Shown here: in pieces, positions 8,121 to 16,186 of the stretch
Layout of the letters: each line of letters begins with the position of its first letter
How positions within the stretch are numbered: the first letter of the stretch is position 1
Assembly: GCA_018671175.1 (NCBI GenBank)
Contig: JABHIE010000028.1
Coordinates: 1-64,000 of the forward strand
Source: Planctomycetota bacterium
GTDB lineage: Bacteria > Planctomycetota > UBA1135
DNA: 64,000 nt
Direction: 5' to 3'
Made by a program: the position numbers and the translations under genes
The notes under the pieces: generated by a model
Database searches by the model: none
Told to the model about the DNA's origin: nothing
The model's input: the letters and a program-made list of their open reading frames with translations, nothing else

Positions 8121-8211
8121 GAGTTTTCATGGCCTGCAGGGTGTAGCTGAAACGGGTCGCAGGCTTCGCCTGCGACCCGTTTTGCTGTAGCCCGAAAGGC
8201 CATGAAAACTC
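8121..8211. repeat. REP-like nested palindrome, copy 2
   Basis: A 91-bp structure built exactly like copy 1. Outer arms 8121-8135 and 8197-8211 pair perfectly over 15 bp (GAGTTTTCATGGCCT). Inner arms 8150-8164 and 8168-8182 pair perfectly over 15 bp (AAACGGGTCGCAGGC) around a TTC loop. GTAG occurs at 8143-8146, and the right side reads CGTTTTGCTGTAGCCC, nearly the same as copy 1. It lies between convergent genes, 18 bases beyond the stop of the minus-strand cytochrome gene, in the same orientation relative to that gene as copy 1 has to its own neighbour. Confidence 0.85.
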
Positions 8212-8229
8212 ACTACATCCTTGCAAAGA

Positions 8230-10524
8230 TTAGTGGTTAATCAACCCAATCACAATCAAGACCAACAAGAACAACCCGGTTGACAAAGCCAAAGTACCCC
8301 AGAGGTAAGAGAGCAAGACCGAAGTTTGGCTGCGAACCTTGACTTCGTACTTATCCAAGATGCCCGATTTCTTGAGGCGCTCATACTGCTCAGGGCGCTC
8401 TTCGATCATCTCTTCCTCTGAAATCAGACCCGTGTAGATGCAGACATCCATTGGGAACTTTTCAGAACGCATGTGCGTATTAAAGAAGTGCACGATGAAG
8501 ATAAACGCGGTCGCAAGCAGGGCTTCCTCTTGGTGAATCGTTGTGGCCAATGAAACGGCACCACCGCCAAGCAAGTTGCCGAAGAACTCTTCTTGCCAGC
8601 GCACAAGGCCGGAAACACCAATCATGGCAACACCCCAGAATACGGCGAGGTAGTCGAATTTTTCCCAGTAGGTCCAGCGGTCAAATTGAGGCTTCGGCCC
8701 TTTGTTGAAGAACCACTTCATGTGGCCGACAAAATCGCGCCAGTCTTTCATTTGAGGCACGAGCGAATCGGGGCCCCAGAAAATGGGCTTAAACCCGTGT
8801 TTCTTAAGCTTGAGAGCCACTTGAGCGAGGTGCATCACAAAGTAAAGCAGAGTGATCGCAGCCGCCCAGTAGTGCAGCACCTGGGCCGTCGGCAGGGTCA
8901 TGATGTTTTCGAGAATCCAGCGCCCCATATCGGTGTGCGCAAAAGTTTGCGGCAAACCCGTAAAGGCGAGCATCAAGAAACTGATGTTGACCAAAATGTG
9001 CATGAACCGCTCATAAGGCGTAAAGCGACGGTAATACTTGAGGCTCGGTTTCGCCGAACGCTCGCGTACGCCGCGCTGGAACCACAGCAATGTGTGCAAG
9101 ATAAAGAAGGCCATCACGCTCACAAAGAGCGCCTTCATAAACCAATCTGCAGCGGTGAAGATTGCTCCCCAAACACCAATGCCGAGTGGGTCTTCTTCTG
9201 TATTGAGAGTGATGCCATCTCGTGGAGCAGCCGCAGATTTAGTGCTGGCAAGTGCGCCCATTGCAGCCAAGTCGTCGCTGGACGGGCGAATCGGGTGCAC
9301 CAGATAAGTAATGAAGCTATCCGTCGCATCTTCGTGGCACTCTTGGCAAGTTTCAAGAATGCGTTGGCGGCTCACCATCGATGCGGGGTCTTCTGGCTCA
9401 AGGACGCCGTGATGCCCGTGGCAAGAGTTGCAAGTCGCAAAATCTTTGTCGGTCTTGAGCAAGTCGTATAGCTTGCCGTGATAGGTCGTCTCGAAGCCTT
9501 TAACCGTGTAAGGGTTGATTTCGTAGGCCAACATCAGCTCTTTGTCGGCGTGGCATTCTTCGCAAGTTTGAACCACACCTTGTGGCGTAAACTGGTGATC
9601 TGCACTCAAAACATCAGACTCGCCGTGGCAATCGATGCAGCCAGGGGCGTCGGAGTTGCCAGCGGCCAATGAGCGTGCGTGAATACTCGTGCTGTAATCG
9701 GCTTGCTCTTCTTTATGGCACAGAGCGCAATCTTGCTGTGATGCCACAGGAGTTGGCTGGCCATCATGCACTTCCCAATGGTAGACATGGCAAGTCGTGC
9801 ATTTCAGCTCGCGCCCAACTTGCTCAGGGTCAATAAACTTGCCGTGAGCGAGGTTTTCGCCTTCGTGTGCGTTTTGGTGGCAGTAACCACAATGCTGCAT
9901 ACCTGAGCCATAATTGACCCGATCTTGAAAACTTGAAACCTCAGTATCGTGGCCAATGTGGCAATAAGTGCAACTAATCTTGGCGAGGCCATCGTCAAGA
10001 TCGTGGTGCAAACGCTTGCGATAATCGTCGTGGCAAGTTTCGCAACGCTCAGAAACATTATTGGTATGGACGGCACTTAGCTCGTCGCTTGGTTTGGTGA
10101 TTGCGTGTGTCTCGTGGCAATCAATACAGCTTGGTGCATCTGCATTGCCGCGTTGCAACTGGCGCAAGTGCTCACTGTGCCCGAGACTTTCGAGGTCTTT
10201 CTCGTGGCAGCTTGAGCAACGCTCGTGAATGGCAAGCGGACCTTCGGTGACGCCTTTGCACTCAGCTTCGCCATCAAAGTGGGGGTCGATATGGCAAGTG
10301 AAGCAATCGGGGTAGCCTCGCTCATCACCAGTCGATTTAGGCGTATGAATGCCATCATGGAAGGCATTGGCCTGATCGGCATGGCAATCGATGCATTTTT
10401 CAATGGCTACGGGGCCTGTCGGGACATCTTGCTTGGCTGATGCGGCCTGGTCTTGGCCAATCAGTAGGGTCGAGAGAATTGCGCTCAGTGAAAGCGCAGA
10501 AAGCACACGGAGGGTCGTTTTCAT
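8230..10524 (-). CDS. Multihaem cytochrome c-cytochrome b fusion, probable quinol-linked electron-transfer protein (CbcL-like)
   Basis: 764 residues. ATG 10524 starts a signal peptide (MKTTLRVLSALSLSAILSTL); ATG 10533 is the alternative. Thirteen CxxCH haem-c motifs lie between about residues 43 and 395 (CIDCH, CFTCH, CSSCH, CIDCH, CETCH, CTYCH, CGYCH, CTTCH, CALCH, CIDCH, CEECH, CNSCH, CQECH), with many extra His as distal ligands. From about residue 455 there are six hydrophobic segments with membrane histidines (ILHTLLW, VLHYWAA, VMHLAQ, IVHFFNTH) as in cytochrome b561/HydC-type proteins. The order periplasmic c-haems then membrane b-domain is that of Geobacter CbcL, a menaquinol oxidase that feeds periplasmic cytochromes; that function is inferred. 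It stands alone, upstream of citrate synthase on the complementary strand map and followed by REP-like copy 2. Confidence 0.88.
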   Translation of the reverse strand: MKTTLRVLSALSLSAILSTLLIGQDQAASAKQDVPTGPVAIEKCIDCHADQANAFHDGIHTPKSTGDERGYPDCFTCHIDPHFDGEAECKGVTEGPLAIHERCSSCHEKDLESLGHSEHLRQLQRGNADAPSCIDCHETHAITKPSDELSAVHTNNVSERCETCHDDYRKRLHHDLDDGLAKISCTYCHIGHDTEVSSFQDRVNYGSGMQHCGYCHQNAHEGENLAHGKFIDPEQVGRELKCTTCHVYHWEVHDGQPTPVASQQDCALCHKEEQADYSTSIHARSLAAGNSDAPGCIDCHGESDVLSADHQFTPQGVVQTCEECHADKELMLAYEINPYTVKGFETTYHGKLYDLLKTDKDFATCNSCHGHHGVLEPEDPASMVSRQRILETCQECHEDATDSFITYLVHPIRPSSDDLAAMGALASTKSAAAPRDGITLNTEEDPLGIGVWGAIFTAADWFMKALFVSVMAFFILHTLLWFQRGVRERSAKPSLKYYRRFTPYERFMHILVNISFLMLAFTGLPQTFAHTDMGRWILENIMTLPTAQVLHYWAAAITLLYFVMHLAQVALKLKKHGFKPIFWGPDSLVPQMKDWRDFVGHMKWFFNKGPKPQFDRWTYWEKFDYLAVFWGVAMIGVSGLVRWQEEFFGNLLGGGAVSLATTIHQEEALLATAFIFIVHFFNTHMRSEKFPMDVCIYTGLISEEEMIEERPEQYERLKKSGILDKYEVKVRSQTSVLLSYLWGTLALSTGLFLLVLIVIGLINH

Positions 10525-10613
10525 GCTTGTCATAAATAGGTCACAGAATGCCAACGAAAAGCCCGAATTGGCATTATTTTTCCCTAGCTTATCCGTTTGA
10601 TTGGAGTCATCTT

Positions 10614-10652
10614 AAAAAAAAGAAGCAGGCCATCCAATCGGATGGCCTGCTT
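10614..10652 (-). terminator. Strong intrinsic terminator of citrate synthase
   Basis: Read on the minus strand, a 13-bp perfect stem (AAGCAGGCCATCC and its complement, 10623-10635 with 10640-10652) with a 4-base loop is followed by CTTTTTTTT. It begins 20 bases after the citrate synthase stop at 10673. Confidence 0.92.
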
Positions 10653-10672
10653 AAGATGTGGGTGCTGCCTAA

Positions 10673-11974
10673 TTACTTGCTGGTAAAGTATTTGCGCTCG
10701 TTTGCGCCCATGTAGACCTGCCGAGGACGGTCAATGCGCGCAGCTGGGTCAGCATTCATTTCACGCCACTGCGCGATCCAGCCTGGCAAACGGCCCATGG
10801 CAAACATTACGGTGAACATGTCAACCGGGATGCCGAGTGACTTGTAAATGATGCCGGAGTAGAAGTCGACATTCGGGAACAGTTTGCGCTTGACGAAATA
10901 CTCATCGTTGAGAGCGATTTCTTCTAGCTTCATGCCGATCTCGAGTTGCTTGCTGTCGATACCCAAACGCTCGACTACATCGTGGCAGGCTCCTTTCAGC
11001 ACAGCCGCGCGTGGGTCGTAGTTTTTGTAGACACGGTGCCCAAAGCCCATCAAGCGAGTTGGGTCATCTGGGTTTTTAGCTTTTTCGACAAAACTTTCGG
11101 CTGTTTCGCCGCGGTCTGCAATTGCGTTGAGCATTTCAATTACCTTTTGGTTAGCACCACCGTGAAGTGGGCCCCAAAGAGCTGATACGCCAGCCGAAAT
11201 GCTTGCAAACAAGTTGGCGTGCGACGAGCCAACCATGCGCACGGTCGAAGTCGAGCAGTTTTGCTCGTGGTCGGCATGCAGAATCAGCAAGATGTCGAGC
11301 GCCTTTTCAACAACGGGGTCAACCTCAAACTCTTCGCATGGGTTGCCGAACATCATCTTGAGGAAGTTTCCTGCGTAAGAGAGGTGGTTTTTAGGGTAGA
11401 GGAACGGCTGGCCAATCGAGTGCTTGTAAGACCACGCAGCTAGCGTAGGAATCTTAGAAATCAAACGAATGGTGTTGATGTCACCTTCGTGCTCGCCATA
11501 CTCGTCGCCTTGATAGAAACAAGACATAGCCGAAACCGCAGCCGACATCACGGGCATGGGGTGTGCGTTGGTCGGCATCGACAAGAACAGCGAGCGGAAA
11601 TTCTCGTTGAGCATGGTGTGCTGAGTAATCGAGTCAGTGAACGCGGTGTTTTCTTCCGGGGTTGGCAACTCGCCGTTAAGGAGCAGGTATGCCACCTCAA
11701 GAAAGGTCGAGTTTTTCGCCAAATCTTCAATGGCATAACCGCGATAGCGCAAAATGCCTTTGTCGCCATCAATGTAGGTAATCGAACTCTTGCAAGAGCC
11801 CGTATTGCCATAGCCAGGGTCGAGCGTAATCAGGCCCGCCTCGGAGCGGAGTTTGCTGATATCAACAGCAGTTTCATTTTCGGTGCCAACATGGACGGGT
11901 AAATCGTAAGAATTCCCGTCGTAGGAGAGTTGAGCGGTTTTGGTGTCTTGAGAGCTCATGGTAGAGGACGACAT
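10673..11974 (-). CDS. gltA: Citrate synthase (type II)
   Basis: A 433-residue enzyme that condenses acetyl-CoA and oxaloacetate to citrate, the entry step of the TCA cycle. It has the N-terminal beta domain of the large type II form (YDGNSYDLPV, then LDPGYGNTGSCKSSITYIDG and LRYRGY). The catalytic set is present: His in GPLHGGANQKV, His in MGFGHRVYKNYDPRA and Asp in FPNVDFYSG, with CoA-binding PGWIAQWREM near the end. Length matches the hexameric, often NADH-sensitive bacterial form. ATG 11974 and ATG 11959 are both possible starts; neither has a Shine-Dalgarno. A strong terminator follows, and the 5' side holds a nested set of inverted repeats. Confidence 0.96.
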   Translation of the reverse strand: MSSSTMSSQDTKTAQLSYDGNSYDLPVHVGTENETAVDISKLRSEAGLITLDPGYGNTGSCKSSITYIDGDKGILRYRGYAIEDLAKNSTFLEVAYLLLNGELPTPEENTAFTDSITQHTMLNENFRSLFLSMPTNAHPMPVMSAAVSAMSCFYQGDEYGEHEGDINTIRLISKIPTLAAWSYKHSIGQPFLYPKNHLSYAGNFLKMMFGNPCEEFEVDPVVEKALDILLILHADHEQNCSTSTVRMVGSSHANLFASISAGVSALWGPLHGGANQKVIEMLNAIADRGETAESFVEKAKNPDDPTRLMGFGHRVYKNYDPRAAVLKGACHDVVERLGIDSKQLEIGMKLEEIALNDEYFVKRKLFPNVDFYSGIIYKSLGIPVDMFTVMFAMGRLPGWIAQWREMNADPAARIDRPRQVYMGANERKYFTSK

Positions 11975-12037
11975 TTTGGGGTGGGGTTTTGCCGCGAGGG
12001 TGCGACGAGAAAAGAAAATAGGCGGGCGGAACCTAAG

Positions 12038-12105
12038 GTCTTTATTAACCCCGACTAGGGAAGGGAAAAGCCCTACCTAGGGAATTTTTTTGCCCTAGCA
12101 AAGAC
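12038..12105 (-). promoter_or_regulatory. Nested inverted repeats in the gltA leader/promoter region
   Basis: Between gltA (start 11974) and the NifU-domain gene (stop 12173) lie nested complementary pieces: GTCTTT 12038-12043 with AAAGAC 12100-12105; CTAGGG 12055-12060 or the second CTAGGG 12077-12082, each able to pair with CCCTAG 12093-12098; and AGGG 12062-12065 with CCCT 12071-12074. The alternatives exclude one another, as in a leader RNA that can switch fold or a cluster of operator half-sites. It could also serve as the 3' end of the NifU gene. Confidence 0.4.
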
Positions 12106-12172
12106 TCTTCGGAAGACGAGAGGATATCACACCCTCGCGCAAAATGCCGACATCAAGTGCGGCGAATGCCGC

Positions 12173-12775
12173 TTACATATAAGCATTTGAGCCAGAGTTG
12201 TGGTCGGTTGAATCAAAAATATTACCGACCTCTGGCACTTTGTCGCGAATGGCAACCTCGATACCCTGCTGCATGGTCTCGCCTGCGCTTGAGCAACCCT
12301 GGCAACCACCGCCCATATTGATGTAAAGATCAGCGCCATCAGAAGCCTGAATTTCAACCCATCCGCCGTGAGAGGCCAGCCCAGGGTTGAGCTCGTCATC
12401 AATCACAGTTTGCGCATTGTGGCGGACGAGGTCAGTATTTTGCAGGGCTTCGGCCGCGCCTTCTTTGAAAGCCTCGCCACCACCTTGCAGGAAGCCGCGA
12501 ATCGCCGAGCCACTTGACCGCGCCATCTCGCGCCAATCGCTTGGGACTTCATGCATCGTGATCATGACCTCAGAGCGGCCAATGCGGATGCCACGCACGC
12601 CATCAACGGCGCTAAAAATGGCAGCGGCAAGCGGTGACCACTCTTTGGCCCATGCAGGGTCAGAGGTGTAAAGGTGACCGGAATACATACTGCGGTCAAC
12701 GCGGAATTTGCAGTTGGTTGGTAAGAATTGCGGCTCGGCCGTGATTCTGATCTCGGGGGTGTCGGTTTCGGACAT
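12173..12775 (-). CDS. NifU-domain Fe-S cluster scaffold/carrier (Nfu type)
   Basis: 200 residues with the two-domain layout of Nfu proteins. Residues 1-90 correspond to the Nfu N-terminal domain (EPQFLPTNCKFRVDR, AAAIFSAVDGVRGIRIG, VMITMHE). Residues ~105-190 form the NifU C-terminal domain with VIDDELNPGLASHGGWVEI and the cluster-binding CxxC in MGGGCQGCSSAGETM. Such proteins hold a 4Fe-4S cluster between two subunits and pass it to apo-enzymes. The gene shares a strand with gltA and the carbamoyltransferase; gaps of ~200 and 16 bases suggest cotranscription with the latter more than the former. Confidence 0.9.
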   Translation of the reverse strand: MSETDTPEIRITAEPQFLPTNCKFRVDRSMYSGHLYTSDPAWAKEWSPLAAAIFSAVDGVRGIRIGRSEVMITMHEVPSDWREMARSSGSAIRGFLQGGGEAFKEGAAEALQNTDLVRHNAQTVIDDELNPGLASHGGWVEIQASDGADLYINMGGGCQGCSSAGETMQQGIEVAIRDKVPEVGNIFDSTDHNSGSNAYM

Positions 12776-12791
12776 GGGTAGATTTTATAGG

Positions 12792-14993
12792 TCAGGAAGC
12801 CGGTGTGCTCCAGTCAGGAATGACTTCTTCTGGATCTGTCGCGGCATGCTCAATGAAGTGAAGTAGTTGCAACTTCCAGAGTCGCTCGAGCCGAGAGTGA
12901 ATCTCAGAGACCTCGGCATCAAATTCTTCGACGAAAAAGGCTTCGAGCTCGGCAACGGTTGCTGTTCCGTCGGAGTGCTCAAGCAAGCCCAGCTCCATAG
13001 CGTCGGCGTCGTGGGTGTTGCCGCCAGCCATCAAGCGCACGGAAAGCACATCGCCATCAGCACTGGAAGTCACCTCGGCGGTGAAGGTCGAGTCGGCTTG
13101 GGGCGTCAGCGAACCCAGTGCCGAATCGCCTAGTTCATCGGCATCTGCGGGCCAGGGCCGCTTCCAGGCGCGGAAAGGCCCCAGGAAAACAGCATCGAGA
13201 TCCGAATCAAGAAAGGCTCGAATCGCATCGCTTGGGCTATCGACCAGCGGCTCGCCTTTGATGTTGAAACTCGTGTTGAGCACCATCGGGATACCTGTGC
13301 GCTTGTGGAAGCCCTCAATCAAGCGATGGTAAAGCGGGTTTTCGCGACGGCGCAAAGTTTGGATGCGCGCCGTGCCGTCAAAGTGAATCACCGCTGGGAT
13401 TTGACCAGCTTTATCGGTTCGCGCATTAACGGTGAGCGACATGTATGGGCTGGGCGTCACATTTTGAAACCAGTCGTCGGCGTGGTCGGCTAAAACGGTG
13501 GGGGCAAACGGTCGATAGGACTCGCGCTTTTTGATTGCCGAGTTAATCCGCTTAATCATCTTGCCGTCAGCGGGTGTCGCCAAAATCGAGCGGTTGCCGA
13601 GCGCGCGCGGGCCGAACTCACTGCGGCCTTGAAACCAGCCAATGACTTCACTTTCTGCTAGCCAATGCGCGGCACTCTCGGCTGCGTCATCAACTTCGAC
13701 CCACTCAAGCCAAGCAGCCTTGTCTTGTAGAGCCGCCTGGATATCAGTGATCTCAAACTCAGTGCCTTGATAGGGATGGAATGGCTCAGGTTTAGTCGCA
13801 GAGTTGAGAATCGTGTCGCCATCTGCAAGAGCGCGTGCATCGCTTGCTGTTTGCGCCCGCGCATAGTTTTCTTTCTGCAAGAGTGCATGCCCAAATCGAG
13901 CACAACCTAAAGCAACACCATCGTCACCGGGTGCTGGCGGGATGTAAACCTGCTCAAACCCCGATTCGCGATGGATGCGGCCATTTAAGGTTGAATTTAA
14001 AGCCACACCACCAACTAGGCAAAGATGGGTCGCACCTGTTTTTTCACGCAAGCGTTTCAGGAAGTCGAGCGCAATGTCTTCGAGATCTTTTTGGACATCA
14101 TCGGCGAGCCGCGCATATTTTGGATGGTTGTCTGAGTTGGCCCATTGGTTAGGCGCAGGTTCGGCATGGAGTCGTGCCCAATTGATCTTTAAAGATTCAA
14201 GAGGCCCCGACATGACTTTGCGGCGCGGCGTTTCGGCGGCCCATTCGCCAGCGCATGGTGCAAGGCCCATGATTTTGCCACAAGCATTCCAGTCGCCAAA
14301 AATATGGCTCGAAATGCGAGAGTAAACCGCACCCAATGACTCCATGTTTTCGAAACCATAGTTGTATAAAAAGTTAGGCGTTTTTTCAGCGATCCATCGC
14401 TTGAAAGTGCGCGCCAAGGCGCCATCTCGAAAGAGGAAAGCCGATTCGCCTTCGCGCCAGCCCGTCGACAAATCGGGGTCGTGGGGGACTTGCTCAAAGC
14501 CCTCGGCTTTGGGTAGATCTAAATCTGTAAAAGTCTCAGGCGCTGCATCACCGGCGTGCAGGTCATGCCAAGTCGAGCCAATGCCATCCATGACGACAAT
14601 CAAGCCATCGTCAAAAGGGGCGTCTTGCAAAACTGACCAAGCGTGTGCGAGGTGGTGAGTTAGCTCAACTTTGCGCACACCCGGCAGTAAGTTGTCGTCG
14701 CTCAAATAGCCTGGGCGATACTGGTCAAGTGCAGCGGCCCAGGGTAAAGTCTCTTCGAATGGAGAAATGCGAAAAAGGTGATTGTTGGCCACCACAAGGC
14801 TTAAATCACTCGATTTGATGTCGGCTTGCTCAAGCACATGCCGCACCAATTCGGCTGTGTCGCCGCCATCATGCTTTTTGCGCGTAACTCGCTCTTTGCT
14901 TAATGCAAAAACGACGCAGCCATCTGCGTCGAGCAAAACGGCCGAAGCGGAATGGGTGTATTGATTGAGACCGAGGGTGTATCCGGCTGACAT
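12792..14993 (-). CDS. Carbamoyltransferase, NodU/CmcH family
   Basis: 733 residues from ATG 14993. The N-terminal ASKHA-type half begins GYTLGLNQYTHSASAVLLD and has the metal-binding THHLAHAWS and the phosphate-loop-like VVMDGIGS, then GGVALNSTLNGRIHRES. The C-terminal half has WFQGRSEFGPRALGNRSILA, diagnostic of the family. These enzymes transfer carbamoyl from carbamoyl phosphate, via carbamoyl-AMP, to hydroxyl groups of sugars or antibiotics. About 110 extra residues at the C-terminus (after FRAWKRPWP) are acidic and helical, unlike the typical ~600-residue member. No sugar or antibiotic biosynthesis gene is adjacent, so the acceptor is unknown. Confidence 0.9.
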   Translation of the reverse strand: MSAGYTLGLNQYTHSASAVLLDADGCVVFALSKERVTRKKHDGGDTAELVRHVLEQADIKSSDLSLVVANNHLFRISPFEETLPWAAALDQYRPGYLSDDNLLPGVRKVELTHHLAHAWSVLQDAPFDDGLIVVMDGIGSTWHDLHAGDAAPETFTDLDLPKAEGFEQVPHDPDLSTGWREGESAFLFRDGALARTFKRWIAEKTPNFLYNYGFENMESLGAVYSRISSHIFGDWNACGKIMGLAPCAGEWAAETPRRKVMSGPLESLKINWARLHAEPAPNQWANSDNHPKYARLADDVQKDLEDIALDFLKRLREKTGATHLCLVGGVALNSTLNGRIHRESGFEQVYIPPAPGDDGVALGCARFGHALLQKENYARAQTASDARALADGDTILNSATKPEPFHPYQGTEFEITDIQAALQDKAAWLEWVEVDDAAESAAHWLAESEVIGWFQGRSEFGPRALGNRSILATPADGKMIKRINSAIKKRESYRPFAPTVLADHADDWFQNVTPSPYMSLTVNARTDKAGQIPAVIHFDGTARIQTLRRRENPLYHRLIEGFHKRTGIPMVLNTSFNIKGEPLVDSPSDAIRAFLDSDLDAVFLGPFRAWKRPWPADADELGDSALGSLTPQADSTFTAEVTSSADGDVLSVRLMAGGNTHDADAMELGLLEHSDGTATVAELEAFFVEEFDAEVSEIHSRLERLWKLQLLHFIEHAATDPEEVIPDWSTPAS

Positions 14994-15014
14994 GATGCCG
15001 TTAGGTTACTTCCG

Positions 15015-16145
15015 CTAGAGGCCTTTTATCGACCAATGCAAAAAGGCGTGGTGCCTCTGCTCTCGTGTTTCGCCTGTCGCCTCTTCGAGCAATTCACCTA
15101 ATTTTTGACCTCGCTCGGCTGGCGTTAAAAAAGATAATTTGTGCCCGCGTAATGTTTTGAGCGCATCAAGAAAAATAGTTTGGCGACTCACGGCAAGAGG
15201 TTTTTTCGGGCGATTCCATATCGTGGCTTTTTGAGCTTTGAGCGCCGCATCACCAACGGGGTAATGGGCGTCCATCAGGAAGGAAAGCACGCCCCAAGAA
15301 TAGGCGTAATCGGTGCGAGCAAAATTTTCGCGCGTGCGCGCCAGGACAGCATCAAGGTGCGCTTCGGGTACGGATGTATCGGATGCGCGCATTTGCCGCA
15401 TCGCGTTTTTGACCAAGTTTTCCCAGTTGGATGGGTGGTTGTCAGCGTTATTCATGGCCGCGCCAATGCCGGCGAAAACACCATAGCCATAAATTTTAGT
15501 TTTAAGAGCAGCCTTTTCGTGAGACACGAGGCCGAATGGTTTTTTGACCATCTCTAGAACAAGCCAACCGGCGAAACCCTCTTTCAGGGCCTCTGGCACG
15601 CCAAAGCCCGTGTAGGAGCATGCGAGATTCATGCGCAAAATACCGAGGTCATGCACTGCGCGCGTTCGGACTTCAGTTTTGCCGATTGGGCGACTCGCAA
15701 CAATTGCAACGGGTGGGAAAGACCACACGCCATTGCCTGCTTTCGCGGTAGCTTCGAAGAAGGCGCGGTCGGGGCCGGCTAGATCCCAACGGCTGGCCTC
15801 TTCGGCGACGAGAGGCCGCAGGCGTGCGACGGCTTCAGGAGTGTCAATCAATAGAAGCCGAATCGGTACATCATTTGGAGTGTCGGGCTCGCCAATACGC
15901 TCATTAATGGACGCCCATGATTTGAGCAGGTTTTTTTCAAGACTGCGCCGCATTTTTGAGTCTTCGAACCAAATCTCAAGGCCATCTTCTTTGACGAGCT
16001 GCATGGCGCGAAGCCCTAGCCGTTTTGCCATCTCATCGGTGGTGGCCGGCCAATGACTCGGTGGTGGCTGTGCGAAGTTTTCGGGCTCGGCGTCTTGGGC
16101 CGGGCCGAAAACGGCGAGGAGTGAGAGGAGTAGAGTAGAAATCAT
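15015..16145 (-). CDS. Secreted gluzincin-like protein that seems to lack the zinc site
   Basis: 376 residues, N-terminal signal peptide (STLLLSLLAVFGPA, then a Pro-rich linker). The layout follows metallopeptidases of the peptidase_MA/gluzincin type: an N-terminal mixed region, a long helix where HExxH is expected, then GFGVPEALKEGFAGWLVLEM, which matches the PxWLxEGxAxY element carrying the third ligand. At the first-ligand position, however, the sequence is AVHDLGILRMNLAC, without HExxH. I infer an inactive relative, perhaps a binding protein; an unrelated helical protein remains possible. It starts 41 bases from, and divergent to, the AlkP-family gene. Confidence 0.72.
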   Translation of the reverse strand: MISTLLLSLLAVFGPAQDAEPENFAQPPPSHWPATTDEMAKRLGLRAMQLVKEDGLEIWFEDSKMRRSLEKNLLKSWASINERIGEPDTPNDVPIRLLLIDTPEAVARLRPLVAEEASRWDLAGPDRAFFEATAKAGNGVWSFPPVAIVASRPIGKTEVRTRAVHDLGILRMNLACSYTGFGVPEALKEGFAGWLVLEMVKKPFGLVSHEKAALKTKIYGYGVFAGIGAAMNNADNHPSNWENLVKNAMRQMRASDTSVPEAHLDAVLARTRENFARTDYAYSWGVLSFLMDAHYPVGDAALKAQKATIWNRPKKPLAVSRQTIFLDALKTLRGHKLSFLTPAERGQKLGELLEEATGETREQRHHAFLHWSIKGL

Positions 16146-16186
16146 GTAAGAATCGCCTGTGCATTATCTTACACTGACTGCGCGCA

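Noticed and set aside
8593-9471. Long open frame (292 codons) on the plus strand
   Set aside because: It lies entirely antisense to the haem and membrane parts of the cytochrome gene, whose thirteen CxxCH motifs make the minus strand certain; the plus-strand product has no motif.
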